Positions 1 to 7,105 of a stretch of 17,519 nucleotides of DNA are shown here, piece after piece. The translations under genes were made by a program, and so were the position numbers. The stretch comes from an uncultured Pseudomonadales bacterium (GTDB lineage Bacteria; Pseudomonadota; Gammaproteobacteria; Pseudomonadales; Porticoccaceae), in the NCBI GenBank assembly GCA_905478725.1, contig CAJQJT010000340.1:1-17519 (forward strand), written 5' to 3'. Each line of letters opens with the position of its first letter. Positions within the stretch are counted from its first letter, which is position 1. The notes beneath the pieces were generated by a model, which worked only from the letters and a program-made list of their open reading frames with translations, was not told where the DNA came from and made no database searches.

Positions 1-206
1 GCCACTTCGCTGTCGAAATCATCATGGGTATTAGTTTGGCTTTCGCTGTTACTGTTACCGTTACCGTTACCGTTACTGGCAATGTCATTAGAAGTGGCGA
101 CAACGGCGACTTCGCTGATGTCCTCAGCCATAGTAGGGACTGTGTTTGCCACGGCGAATAGCATGGCGCAAACCACCAGGCCGTTCTTCAAGAGATGATT
201 TTTCAT
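1..206 (-). CDS. Exported protein of unknown function, N-terminal part only
   Basis: I do not recognise this protein; only its first 68 residues lie in the window and the gene continues past the left edge. It starts with ATG at 206, preceded by a clear GGAG Shine-Dalgarno sequence seven bases upstream. The N-terminus is a classic Sec signal peptide: MKNHLLKNG, then a hydrophobic stretch (about residues 9-20), with likely cleavage after the TMA that ends at residue 27. The mature part begins EDISEVAVVATS and then enters a low-complexity Asn/Gly/Ser segment (about residues 40-54) encoded by a hexanucleotide repeat, followed by an acidic stretch. It is therefore probably periplasmic or outer-membrane. 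It is transcribed away from the MoxR gene at 529. Role unknown; the reading frame and signal peptide are secure. Confidence 0.75.
   Translation of the reverse strand, partial: MKNHLLKNGLVVCAMLFAVANTVPTMAEDISEVAVVATSNDIASNGNGNGNSNSESQTNTHDDFDSEV
48..77 (-). repeat. Hexanucleotide repeat coding for Asn-Gly
   Basis: Five consecutive 6-bp units on the + strand (GTTACT, three GTTACC, GTTACT) encode an alternating SNGNGNGNSN segment in the exported protein. Unit length is a multiple of three, so copy-number change would lengthen or shorten the linker without a frameshift. Confidence 0.85.
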
Positions 207-528
207 ATTGTTCTCCGGGTTGTTACAGCGGCGCTGTGGTGATTGCTGCTGATTCTGCTGGGTTAGCTTATTTCCGCTGGTTAATCTCATTGCTCACAAT
301 GCTCTGATGTAATGACTGCCTTGGATACTCCGCGGTCATAGTTAACCGCGGATTCACTTGTCGGCAGTGCCTTAACAGCGGCACCATGGACTCTAGTAAT
401 AATAGTTGCTCAGGTAAGATGTCGTGACTGACTATTTGGATTCATTAGCCCGTACATTTTTTATATAGGCTTTTAGCTTATGATGCGAGGCTATCTTATT
501 TATCACTCAAAATGTGGATTTAGACTCT
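207..528. other. Divergent intergenic region with inverted repeats
   Basis: This 322-base stretch separates the leftward exported-protein gene from the rightward MoxR gene and must carry both promoters. Three inverted repeats are visible: CATTG/CAATG around a 4-base loop (288-301), an 8-bp perfect stem TCCGCGGT/ACCGCGGA with an 8-base loop (329-352), and GTGCC/GGCAC (367-384). None is followed by a T-run, so they are not simple terminators. A TATATA at 462-467 could be a -10 element for the MoxR gene, but I see no convincing -35. No RNA gene or additional ORF is supported. Confidence 0.5.
329..352. promoter_or_regulatory. Perfect 8-bp inverted repeat, possible operator
   Basis: TCCGCGGT at 329-336 is the exact reverse complement of ACCGCGGA at 345-352, with the loop CATAGTTA between. 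It sits roughly mid-way between two divergent genes, the usual place for a shared regulator site. No regulator family is assigned from sequence alone. Confidence 0.35.
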
Positions 529-1374
529 ATGAAATTTGAAGGTACAGACAACTACGTAGCCACCGAAGAGCTACAGATGGCCGTGAACGCCGCCGTGACA
601 CTGCAGCGACCATTATTGATTAAGGGCGAGCCCGGAACCGGCAAGACTCTGCTTGCAGAAGAAGTGGCCAAATCACTGGGCAAACGACTAATCTCTTGGC
701 ATATCAAGTCAACTACCAAAGCTCAGCAGGGTCTCTACGAATATGACGCGGTGTCGCGCCTGCGTGACTCCCAGTTGGGTAGCGACAAAGTGAACGATAT
801 CAGCAACTATATCGACAAAGGTAAGTTATGGCAGGCGTTTACCGCCGATGAGCAGGTTGTATTGCTGATCGATGAGATCGACAAAGCGGATATTGAATTT
901 CCTAACGATCTGCTGTTGGAATTGGATCGCATGGAATTCCATGTCTACGAGACTGGCGAAACGGTTAAAGCGATTCAGCGTCCTATCGTGATCATTACCA
1001 GTAACAATGAGAAAGAACTGCCGGATGCGTTTTTACGTCGCTGTTTCTTCCACTTTATTAGCTTCCCGGATCGCACCACCATGAAACGTATTGTCGACGT
1101 TCACTTCCCGGTGATCAAAAAGACTCTGGTGGACGAGGCTCTGGACATCTTCTTTGATGTGCGCAAAATTCCCGGTCTGAAGAAAAAGCCCTCTACCTCG
1201 GAGTTGGTTGATTGGCTGAAGTTGGTAATGTCTGATGATATTCCTGAAGATATTCTCACCAATCGCGACCCCACTAAAGCCATTCCGCCGCTTTACGGCG
1301 CGCTGTTGAAAAATGAGCAGGACGTTCACTTGCTAGAGCGCTTGGCGTTTATGACTCGCCGCGAAGCCCGATAG
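529..1374 (+). CDS. MoxR-family AAA+ ATPase
   Basis: AAA+ ATPase of the MoxR group, which act as chaperone-like partners of VWA-domain proteins in metal-centre or complex maturation. With the ATG at 529 the protein is 281 residues. Visible motifs are Walker A GEPGTGKT (33-40), Walker B VVLLIDEID (110-118), sensor-1 ITSNN (156-160) and the arginine-containing FLRRCFFH just after. The segment STTKAQQGLYEYDAVSRLRD is highly typical of this subgroup. An in-frame GTG at 514 would add five residues (MDLDS); I prefer 529 because family members typically begin MKFEG, but neither start has a good ribosome binding site. The next gene, 12 bases downstream, encodes the expected VWA partner, so the two form one operon. 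The specific client is not evident. Confidence 0.93.
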   Translation: MKFEGTDNYVATEELQMAVNAAVTLQRPLLIKGEPGTGKTLLAEEVAKSLGKRLISWHIKSTTKAQQGLYEYDAVSRLRDSQLGSDKVNDISNYIDKGKLWQAFTADEQVVLLIDEIDKADIEFPNDLLLELDRMEFHVYETGETVKAIQRPIVIITSNNEKELPDAFLRRCFFHFISFPDRTTMKRIVDVHFPVIKKTLVDEALDIFFDVRKIPGLKKKPSTSELVDWLKLVMSDDIPEDILTNRDPTKAIPPLYGALLKNEQDVHLLERLAFMTRREAR

Positions 1375-1386
1375 GCTTTATCACTT

Positions 1387-2562
1387 ATGTTGATTAACTT
1401 TTTTTTCACATTAAAGAAAGCCAATGTGCCGGTTTCGATTATAGAGCTGCTGGATTTACTGGCGGCTTTAGAAAAACATCTGGCCTTTGCCTCTATAGAT
1501 GATTTCTATCTGCTGTCCCGCACCTGTATGGTCAAAGATGAAAAGTACTATGACCGTTTTGATCGCGCCTTTGGAGCCTACTTTAAAAATCTTGAAAACC
1601 TCGATGATATTATCGAAGCACTGATTCCCGAGGATTGGCTGCGCAAAGAGTTTGAAAAAAATCTTAGCGAAGAAGAAAAAGCCAAAATCGAAAGTCTCGG
1701 CGGTCTAGAGAAGCTTATAGAAGAGTTTAAAAAACGCCTCGAAGAACAGAAAGAGCGTCACGAGGGCGGCAATAAGTGGATTGGCACTGGCGGCACATCT
1801 CCCTTTGGTAATGGCGGCTTTAATCCGGAGGGCATTCGTGTCGGCGGTGAAGGCGGTCAGGGCAGTGCGGTGAAGGTTTGGGAAGATCGCCAGTTTAAAG
1901 ATCTCGATGATTCGGTACAGATTGGCACGCGCAATATTAAGGTTGCTCTGCGACGTTTGCGCAAGTTTGCCCGCGAGGGGTCCGAAGATCTGTTGGATCT
2001 AGACAATACTATTCGCAGCACAGCGCGCAACGCTGGCATGTTGGACATCAAAATGGTTGCCGAGCGTCGCAACGCGGTAAAGGTGTTGATCTTTTTTGAT
2101 ATTGGTGGATCCATGGATCCTTACGTGCGACTCTGTGAAGAGCTGTTTTCGGCGGCCAAAACCGAATTTAAGCATTTGGAATATTTCTACTTCCACAACT
2201 GCCTCTACGACTATGTGTGGAAAGATAATGACCGCCGTCGCGAAGAGCAGATGTCCACTCAGGATGTACTGAATAAATACTCTTCGGATTACAAGGTGAT
2301 TTTTGTTGGCGATGCTTCCATGGCGCCCTACGAGATTAACAGTCCCGGTGGTAGTGTTGAGTATCATAATGCCGAACCTGGTAATGTGTGGATGGACCGT
2401 ATGGCCAAGACCTTTGATAAGCTGGTCTGGTTAAACCCGGTGCAGGAACAGTATTGGGATTACACGCCGTCGATTCTGATGTTACGTGAGTTAGTTGAGG
2501 GCAAGATGTTTCCGTTGACTCTTGGTGGTCTAGAAAAAGGTATGAAACTGCTGTCTAAGTAG
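1387..2562 (+). CDS. VWA-domain protein, CoxE-like, partner of MoxR
   Basis: A 391-residue cytoplasmic protein of the CoxE-like VWA family, normally encoded beside MoxR ATPases. The N-terminal helical part begins MLINFFFTLKKANVPVS, as in CoxE-like proteins. Residues about 86-125 are highly charged and probably helical or coiled; about 127-160 form a Gly-rich linker. The C-terminal half is the VWA domain: its metal-binding MIDAS loop is FFDIGGSMD, i.e. D238-x-G-x-S242 where the classical motif is DxSxS, and FVGDASM near residue 309 supplies a further acidic position. The DxGxS form is, as far as I know, usual for this subfamily, so the site need not be dead. A weak AGG precedes ATG 1387, so translation may be coupled to the ATPase gene. 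Target unknown; family assignment is secure. Confidence 0.9.
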   Translation: MLINFFFTLKKANVPVSIIELLDLLAALEKHLAFASIDDFYLLSRTCMVKDEKYYDRFDRAFGAYFKNLENLDDIIEALIPEDWLRKEFEKNLSEEEKAKIESLGGLEKLIEEFKKRLEEQKERHEGGNKWIGTGGTSPFGNGGFNPEGIRVGGEGGQGSAVKVWEDRQFKDLDDSVQIGTRNIKVALRRLRKFAREGSEDLLDLDNTIRSTARNAGMLDIKMVAERRNAVKVLIFFDIGGSMDPYVRLCEELFSAAKTEFKHLEYFYFHNCLYDYVWKDNDRRREEQMSTQDVLNKYSSDYKVIFVGDASMAPYEINSPGGSVEYHNAEPGNVWMDRMAKTFDKLVWLNPVQEQYWDYTPSILMLRELVEGKMFPLTLGGLEKGMKLLSK

Positions 2563-2617
2563 ACCCTTAGGCAGTGGTTTTGTCGCCGACATAAATGATA
2601 AAAAAACCGTTAATGTG

Positions 2618-2643
2618 TATGGGTGATGGGTATGGGATTGGGT
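2618..2643 (+). repeat. TATGGG-type imperfect repeat over the fadD start
   Basis: Roughly four units related to TATGGG (TATGGG, TGATGGG, TATGGG, ATTGGG) lead directly into TATGAATG at the fadD start. They create several in-frame candidate initiation codons (GTG 2623, ATG 2626, ATG 2632, ATG 2644) and G-rich runs that could act as weak ribosome binding sites. Confidence 0.6.
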
Positions 2644-4317
2644 ATGAATGTTCAAGACGCAGCGCTAAAAGGGCAACGGGCTATAGGATTGTCCAGCCAA
2701 CAACCGAGCCTGCCAGCCGACTCTCTTTTAGCTATGTGGCAACAGGCGGTTGCTGATTCTGGCGAGCGTCCAGCCTTCACCTGTTTGGGGCAGACTCTCT
2801 CCTACGGCGAAGTCGATCAGTTGGCCGAGCGCATTGCCGGTTATTTCCATAATCAGTTGAAACTTGTCGCCGGGGATCGCCTGGCCATTCAGCTGCCCAA
2901 TTTACTGCAGTATCCTACAGTGGTAGTCGCGGCTTGGAAGCTGGGGTTGGTTATAGTCAACACCAATCCTATGTATACCCATAGGGAACTGGTGCATCAG
3001 TTTAATGACTCCGGTGCCAAGGCTGTGGTGGTCTTGGATCAATTCTATGACATATTGCAAGCTGCTCTGCCCGAGACTGGTATTGAGCATGTTGTGGTCA
3101 CTAGAGCTATTGATATGCTGCCACAGCCCAAAAAAGCTTTACTGGTAGCAGTGACCAAAGTGCTAGGCAAACGTCCTGGATTGCCTTCTCAGGGCATTGT
3201 TGGCTTTACCGATATGCTAGCAGGGCAGGGTACTTACCCCTCGCATACACCTGCATACGAAGATATTTGCGCTCTGCAGTACACTGGCGGCACCACTGGC
3301 GTATCCAAAGGCGTGATGCTGACTCAGGGTTCGCTGATGAGCAACGTGGCGCAGACAATGGCTATGGTCAGCTCCGGTGGTCGCTCGGTGACAAATTTCA
3401 CCACTGTGTCACCGCTGCCGCTCTATCATATTTATGCTTGGATGCTGAATATGGGCCTGATGCCGGCCACTCGCGGGCACAGCGTGTTAATTCCTGACCC
3501 ACGAAATATTCCCATGTTTGTCGGCGCCATCAAGTCCCTCAAATTTGAAATCTTCTGTGGCTTAAACTCGCTGTTTGTGGCGCTGTTGCAGGACAGCAAG
3601 TTTCAGAAGCTGGATTTCTCTCAGTTACAGATAACGCTCTCTGGTGGCATGGCCTTGATGGATGCTGTGGCTCACGAGTGGCAGGCGTTGACCGGCTGCG
3701 TCGTCAGCGAAGGCTACGGCATGACCGAATCATCCCCGGTGATTTCCATGAATCCCTCTGGTTCTGAAAAAATTGGTACGGCGGGTATTCCGCTTCCCGG
3801 CACCGAGATCAAAGTGGTAGACGAAAACGGTGTTGAGCAACAGGTGGGTGCTGTTGGCGAACTCTGTGTGCGCGGTGCTCAGGTGATGAAGGGTTACTGG
3901 CAGCGCGAGGCGCAGACCGCTGAAGTGATTGTCGATGGCTGGTTGCACACCGGCGATATAGTGACAGTGGATGAACAGGGTTACATCAAAATTGTCGACC
4001 GCTTGAAAGATATGATTATTGTCTCTGGTTTTAATGTCTACCCCAACGAAGTTGAGCAAGCCTTAACACTGCACCCTGATGTCAGTGAATGTGCCGCCAT
4101 TGGTCTTGCTGATCGCAAAGCTGGTGAAGTGGTAAAGATGTTTGTGGTCACCAGCAATGCCAATTTAACCGCCGAGCAGGTGATTGAGTTTTGCAAAAAG
4201 AATATGGCTGGCTACAAGGTTCCCAAATTTGTCGAGTTCCGTGATGATCTGCCGAAGAGCAATGTGGGCAAGGTGCTGCGCAAAGAGTTGAAGGCGGAGG
4301 AGTTGGCAAAGCTCTGA
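2623..4317 (+). CDS. fadD: Long-chain fatty acid-CoA ligase
   Basis: AMP-forming acyl-CoA synthetase that activates fatty acids to acyl-CoA for beta-oxidation or lipid use, acting at the inner face of the cytoplasmic membrane. Length 564 fits FadD. The phosphate-binding motif YTGGTTGVSKG is at 220-230, the A5-type motif GYGMTES at 364-370, the FACS signature region DGWLHTGDI at 438-446, and the C-terminal catalytic lysine is K550 in SNVGKVLRK. The N-terminus is ambiguous: in-frame starts at 2623, 2626, 2632 and 2644 lie inside a TATGGG-like repeat, and 2644 (MNVQDAALK, 557 residues) is a plausible true start. It follows the VWA gene by 60 bases with no obvious terminator between. The last codons (ELAKL-stop) form the first unit of a 16-bp tandem array. 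Substrate chain length cannot be read from sequence. Confidence 0.93.
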   Translation: MMGMGLGMNVQDAALKGQRAIGLSSQQPSLPADSLLAMWQQAVADSGERPAFTCLGQTLSYGEVDQLAERIAGYFHNQLKLVAGDRLAIQLPNLLQYPTVVVAAWKLGLVIVNTNPMYTHRELVHQFNDSGAKAVVVLDQFYDILQAALPETGIEHVVVTRAIDMLPQPKKALLVAVTKVLGKRPGLPSQGIVGFTDMLAGQGTYPSHTPAYEDICALQYTGGTTGVSKGVMLTQGSLMSNVAQTMAMVSSGGRSVTNFTTVSPLPLYHIYAWMLNMGLMPATRGHSVLIPDPRNIPMFVGAIKSLKFEIFCGLNSLFVALLQDSKFQKLDFSQLQITLSGGMALMDAVAHEWQALTGCVVSEGYGMTESSPVISMNPSGSEKIGTAGIPLPGTEIKVVDENGVEQQVGAVGELCVRGAQVMKGYWQREAQTAEVIVDGWLHTGDIVTVDEQGYIKIVDRLKDMIIVSGFNVYPNEVEQALTLHPDVSECAAIGLADRKAGEVVKMFVVTSNANLTAEQVIEFCKKNMAGYKVPKFVEFRDDLPKSNVGKVLRKELKAEELAKL

Positions 4318-4433
4318 GTTAGCAAAGCTCTGAGTTGGCAAAGCTCTGAGTTGGCAAAGCTCTGAGTTGGCAAAGCTCTGAATTAGCAAAGCTCTGAATT
4401 AGCAAAGCTCTGAATTAGCAAAGCTCTGAGTTA
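4300..4433 (+). repeat. 16-bp tandem array copied from the 3' end of fadD
   Basis: Eight contiguous 16-bp units start at 4300, 4316, 4332, 4348, 4364, 4380, 4396 and 4412, followed by a 6-base partial unit. The consensus is GARTTRGCAAAGCTCT. Unit 1 is the last 16 coding bases of fadD (codons E-L-A-K-L plus the T of TGA), so the array is a serial duplication of the gene's own end. Units 1 and 3-5 read GAGTTGG, unit 2 GAGTTAG and units 6-8 GAATTAG, so variants are blocked in order, as expected from stepwise slippage or unequal exchange. Because 16 is not a multiple of three, the extra copies place TGA in every forward frame. Confidence 0.97.
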
Positions 4434-4479
4434 AACGGCCCTAAACGAAAGCGCTGTAGTCTGCATCGATAGAACCAAC

Positions 4480-4517
4480 AAAAAGGCCGGACTTGTTACC
4501 AAGTCCGGCCTTTTTTT
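4480..4517. terminator. Bidirectional intrinsic terminator between fadD and nhaB
   Basis: A 10-bp perfect GC-rich stem, GGCCGGACTT (4485-4494) and AAGTCCGGCC (4501-4510), closes a GTTACC loop. Seven T residues follow on the + strand and five A residues precede it, giving a U-tract in either direction. It therefore can end fadD transcripts and, from the other strand, nhaB transcripts; the two genes converge here. Confidence 0.95.
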
Positions 4518-4566
4518 GTACTGCTCTATTGGGTCCTGCTAGATCTAGTCTCAGTATCTGAGCTCA

Positions 4567-6072
4567 TTAGACCATATACACAACACCCCATAAGCCCACT
4601 GCCGTCAGCACTATGGTGTATGGCAGAGCCATAATTACCATGCGCATATAGGAGAGGCGGATCAGCGGAGCAATAGCCGAGGTCAACAGGAAGAGGAATG
4701 CAGCCTGTCCATTAGGAGTCGCAACACTTGGCAGGTTAGTACCAGTGTTGATCGCAATAACCAGCTTGTCGAAGTGCTCACGGCTAATATCACCGGCGTC
4801 TAATACGGCTATGACTTCGTTGATGTAAACCGTTGCTACAAACACATTGTCACTGATCATAGACAGTACGCCGTTGGCGAGGAAGAACATGCCTGGCTGA
4901 ACAGATTCATCCATTGCCAGTACCCAACCGATAACCGGTGAGAACAGGTGCTGTTCGTGAATCACTGCGACAATGGCAAAGAAGACAACTAGCAGCGCGG
5001 TGAAGGGCAGGGCCTCTTCAAAGGCATGACCAATGCGATGCTCTTCAGTAACGCCGTTAAACGCCGTTAGCAGCACGATTACCATTAAGCCAATTAAGCC
5101 TACTGGAGCCCAGTGAAAGGCCAGACCTAAGACCAAGATCACCGACACAACGACCTGAACAATCAGTGCCGCTTTATCGTACTGAGTGCGACGTGAGTTG
5201 TCGTGGTCGCTGGAAGCCTGAAGAACCACGCGGACTTCTTCAGGCATCTCTGCGCCGTAGCCAAGAATTTTAGTCTTCTCTAATATAATGCAGGTAGCTA
5301 GACCACAGACCAGTACAGGCATGGTCACTGGCGCCATCATCATAAAGAATTCAATAAATTCCCAGCCAGCTTTTTCAGCGATCAGCAGGTTTTGTGGTTC
5401 GCCTACTACAGTGGTCACACCGCCTAGGGCAGTACCCACGGCACCGTGCATGATCAGGCTGCGCAAGAAAGCGCGGAATTTGTCGAGGTTTTCACGGTGA
5501 TTGCCGTGCAGTTGCTCATCAGTACTGTGATCATGCCCATCATCGACAATCTGCTTGCCTGATGCGACCTTGTGAAATACTGAGTAGAAGCCCACCGAAA
5601 TCGTTATCAGAACTGCGGTAACCGTCAGTGCGTCGAGAAACGCAGAGAGAAAGGCACCGGCAAAACAGAATAAAAACGATAGGGTAGTTTTGGACTTCAC
5701 TTTGAGCAGAATGTTGGTGAAAACAAACAGCAACATGTCGCGCATAAAGTAGATGCCAGCAACCATGAACATTAGCAGCAAGATCACCTGAAAGTTTGAC
5801 ACAGTCTCTTGATAGACCGCTTCAGGCGATGCCATGCCGAGCAGGATTGCCTCGATAGCGAGTAGACCGCCAGGCTGCAATGGGTAGCATTTAAGCGCCA
5901 TAGCAAGGGTCAAAATAAATTCAGCGATCAGCATCCAGCCGGTCACAAAGGGGCCAAAAGCCCAGAGTGCTATAGGGTTAATTATCAGAAAGGCAATAAT
6001 CGCTTTCTCATACCAACCTGGCGAATTGCCCAGAAAGTTTTTTTGGAACGCCTGATACATCGTTGGCTGCAT
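4567..6072 (-). CDS. nhaB: Na+/H+ antiporter NhaB
   Basis: Inner-membrane sodium/proton antiporter that extrudes Na+ at the expense of the proton gradient, important for salt tolerance and pH control. Length 501 is close to typical NhaB (about 510). The protein is strongly hydrophobic throughout, with multiple membrane segments. Family-typical stretches include [11 protein letters not shown] near the N-terminus, [10 protein letters not shown] (145-154), the loop [12 protein letters not shown] (217-228), [14 protein letters not shown], and [18 protein letters not shown] near the C-terminus. A hydrophilic loop around 173-197 carries four histidines (180, 182, 189, 192). Start ATG 6072 has an excellent AAGGA ribosome binding site six bases upstream, favouring it over the internal ATG at 6060. 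It is monocistronic, divergent from nudC and convergent with fadD. Confidence is high. Confidence 0.96.
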   Translation of the reverse strand: MQPTMYQAFQKNFLGNSPGWYEKAIIAFLIINPIALWAFGPFVTGWMLIAEFILTLAMALKCYPLQPGGLLAIEAILLGMASPEAVYQETVSNFQVILLLMFMVAGIYFMRDMLLFVFTNILLKVKSKTTLSFLFCFAGAFLSAFLDALTVTAVLITISVGFYSVFHKVASGKQIVDDGHDHSTDEQLHGNHRENLDKFRAFLRSLIMHGAVGTALGGVTTVVGEPQNLLIAEKAGWEFIEFFMMMAPVTMPVLVCGLATCIILEKTKILGYGAEMPEEVRVVLQASSDHDNSRRTQYDKAALIVQVVVSVILVLGLAFHWAPVGLIGLMVIVLLTAFNGVTEEHRIGHAFEEALPFTALLVVFFAIVAVIHEQHLFSPVIGWVLAMDESVQPGMFFLANGVLSMISDNVFVATVYINEVIAVLDAGDISREHFDKLVIAINTGTNLPSVATPNGQAAFLFLLTSAIAPLIRLSYMRMVIMALPYTIVLTAVGLWGVVYMV

Positions 6073-6227
6073 GGTAGATCCTTATTATTGTCTAGTCGAA
6101 AAAAAATCATGTTAAACTGCGTTTTTAACGCGCGTTACAGTAGCTGTTGATACCCTAATATGCAAGTTTCACCGCACCCCTCTCTACAGGGGCCTTTTAA
6201 AAATTTCTATAAGGCAATTATCGCAGC
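6073..6227. promoter_or_regulatory. nhaB-nudC divergent promoter region with 12-bp palindrome
   Basis: This 155-base divergent spacer must hold the promoters for both genes. It contains the perfect 12-bp palindrome TAACGCGCGTTA at 6126-6137, within an otherwise AT-rich stretch. The palindrome is a reasonable operator candidate. I could not place convincing -35/-10 pairs for either gene. Confidence 0.4.
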
Positions 6228-7061
6228 ATGCTTCCTCCCGCTCTCGAAGGTTTTTTCCCCGCTAATGCCCTGACTGGCACTGATAAGCTAGTTGTCATTC
6301 CCGTAGTTGGGCGCGATATTTTGGTTGCCAAAGGTAGTCTTGAATTGGTCATTGATCGCGAGCAGGCGGACGTTATGCAGTTCTTCTGTCAGCAGCGTTT
6401 GGTGCTTGGCCAGTGGAACGGTGTTGACTGCGAAGTCTGGGATCTGTCCCCAGAGTGCCGCTCCATGGAGGGGTTCTCAGTGATGGAGTTGCGCTCAGTA
6501 CTGCTGTCCAGTACCGACGAGCAGTTCTCACTGGCGAGCCGTGCTGTGCAAATGCTTGAGTGGCAAAAGAATCACCGTTTCTGCGGTGGCTGTGGTGAGT
6601 CAACAGAGAGTGCCGCGGATGATCATGCACTGCGTTGTATAAGCTGTGATATCAGCCTCTACCCACGCATTTCGCCCTGCATTATTGTGGTTGTGCGCGA
6701 TGGCGAGCGCTGCTTGCTGGGACGTTCGGTGAACTGGCCGGAAGGGCGCTTTAGTGCCTTGGCAGGCTTTGTCGAAGCAGGAGAGAGCGCCGAGCAGGCG
6801 CTGCACCGTGAAGTCTTCGAAGAGTCCGGTGTGCAGATTGAAAATATACGCTATGTGGGCAGCCAGGCCTGGCCCTTTCCTGGCCAGCTGATGCTCGGTT
6901 TTATTGCCGATGCCGTGACCACAGATATTAAAGTCGACGAGGTAGAGATCGCTGAAGCCTATTGGTGGCACTATAGAGAGTTGCCCGCCATATTGCCGCC
7001 AATAACAAGTATGTCGGGGCGCCTGATCGCGCGCTTTGTTGAAGAGGTTAACGGCGCCTAA
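6228..7061 (+). CDS. nudC: NAD+ diphosphatase / NADH pyrophosphatase (NAD-RNA decapping)
   Basis: Nudix hydrolase that cleaves NAD(H) to NMN(H) and AMP and, in the characterised E. coli enzyme, removes NAD caps from RNA. Length 277 is close to NudC (about 257). The zinc ribbon uses C119, C122, C137 and C140 (FCGGCG and CISC). The Nudix box GX5EX7REVFEESG occupies about 180-201. The NudC-specific motif downstream, SQPWPFPxS in the classical form, reads SQAWPFPGQ here (212-220), so two positions differ while WPFP is retained. ATG 6228 has no strong ribosome binding site (AAGG lies 13 bases upstream), so the N-terminus is less certain than the rest. It is divergent from nhaB, and sohB follows after 44 bases, probably on the same transcript. 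Confidence 0.93.
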   Translation: MLPPALEGFFPANALTGTDKLVVIPVVGRDILVAKGSLELVIDREQADVMQFFCQQRLVLGQWNGVDCEVWDLSPECRSMEGFSVMELRSVLLSSTDEQFSLASRAVQMLEWQKNHRFCGGCGESTESAADDHALRCISCDISLYPRISPCIIVVVRDGERCLLGRSVNWPEGRFSALAGFVEAGESAEQALHREVFEESGVQIENIRYVGSQAWPFPGQLMLGFIADAVTTDIKVDEVEIAEAYWWHYRELPAILPPITSMSGRLIARFVEEVNGA

Positions 7062-7105
7062 GCCGTCTATAATCAATTTTTGTCTGTTTATAACTGGAGC
7101 TTGTC

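Noticed and set aside
4300..4433. CRISPR-like array
   Set aside because: Units are 16 bp, directly adjacent with no spacers, and the first unit is coding sequence. No cas genes are present.
6600..7076. 158-codon open frame on the - strand
   Set aside because: It is antisense to the nudC Nudix domain, has no credible ribosome binding site, and its composition looks like a shadow frame.
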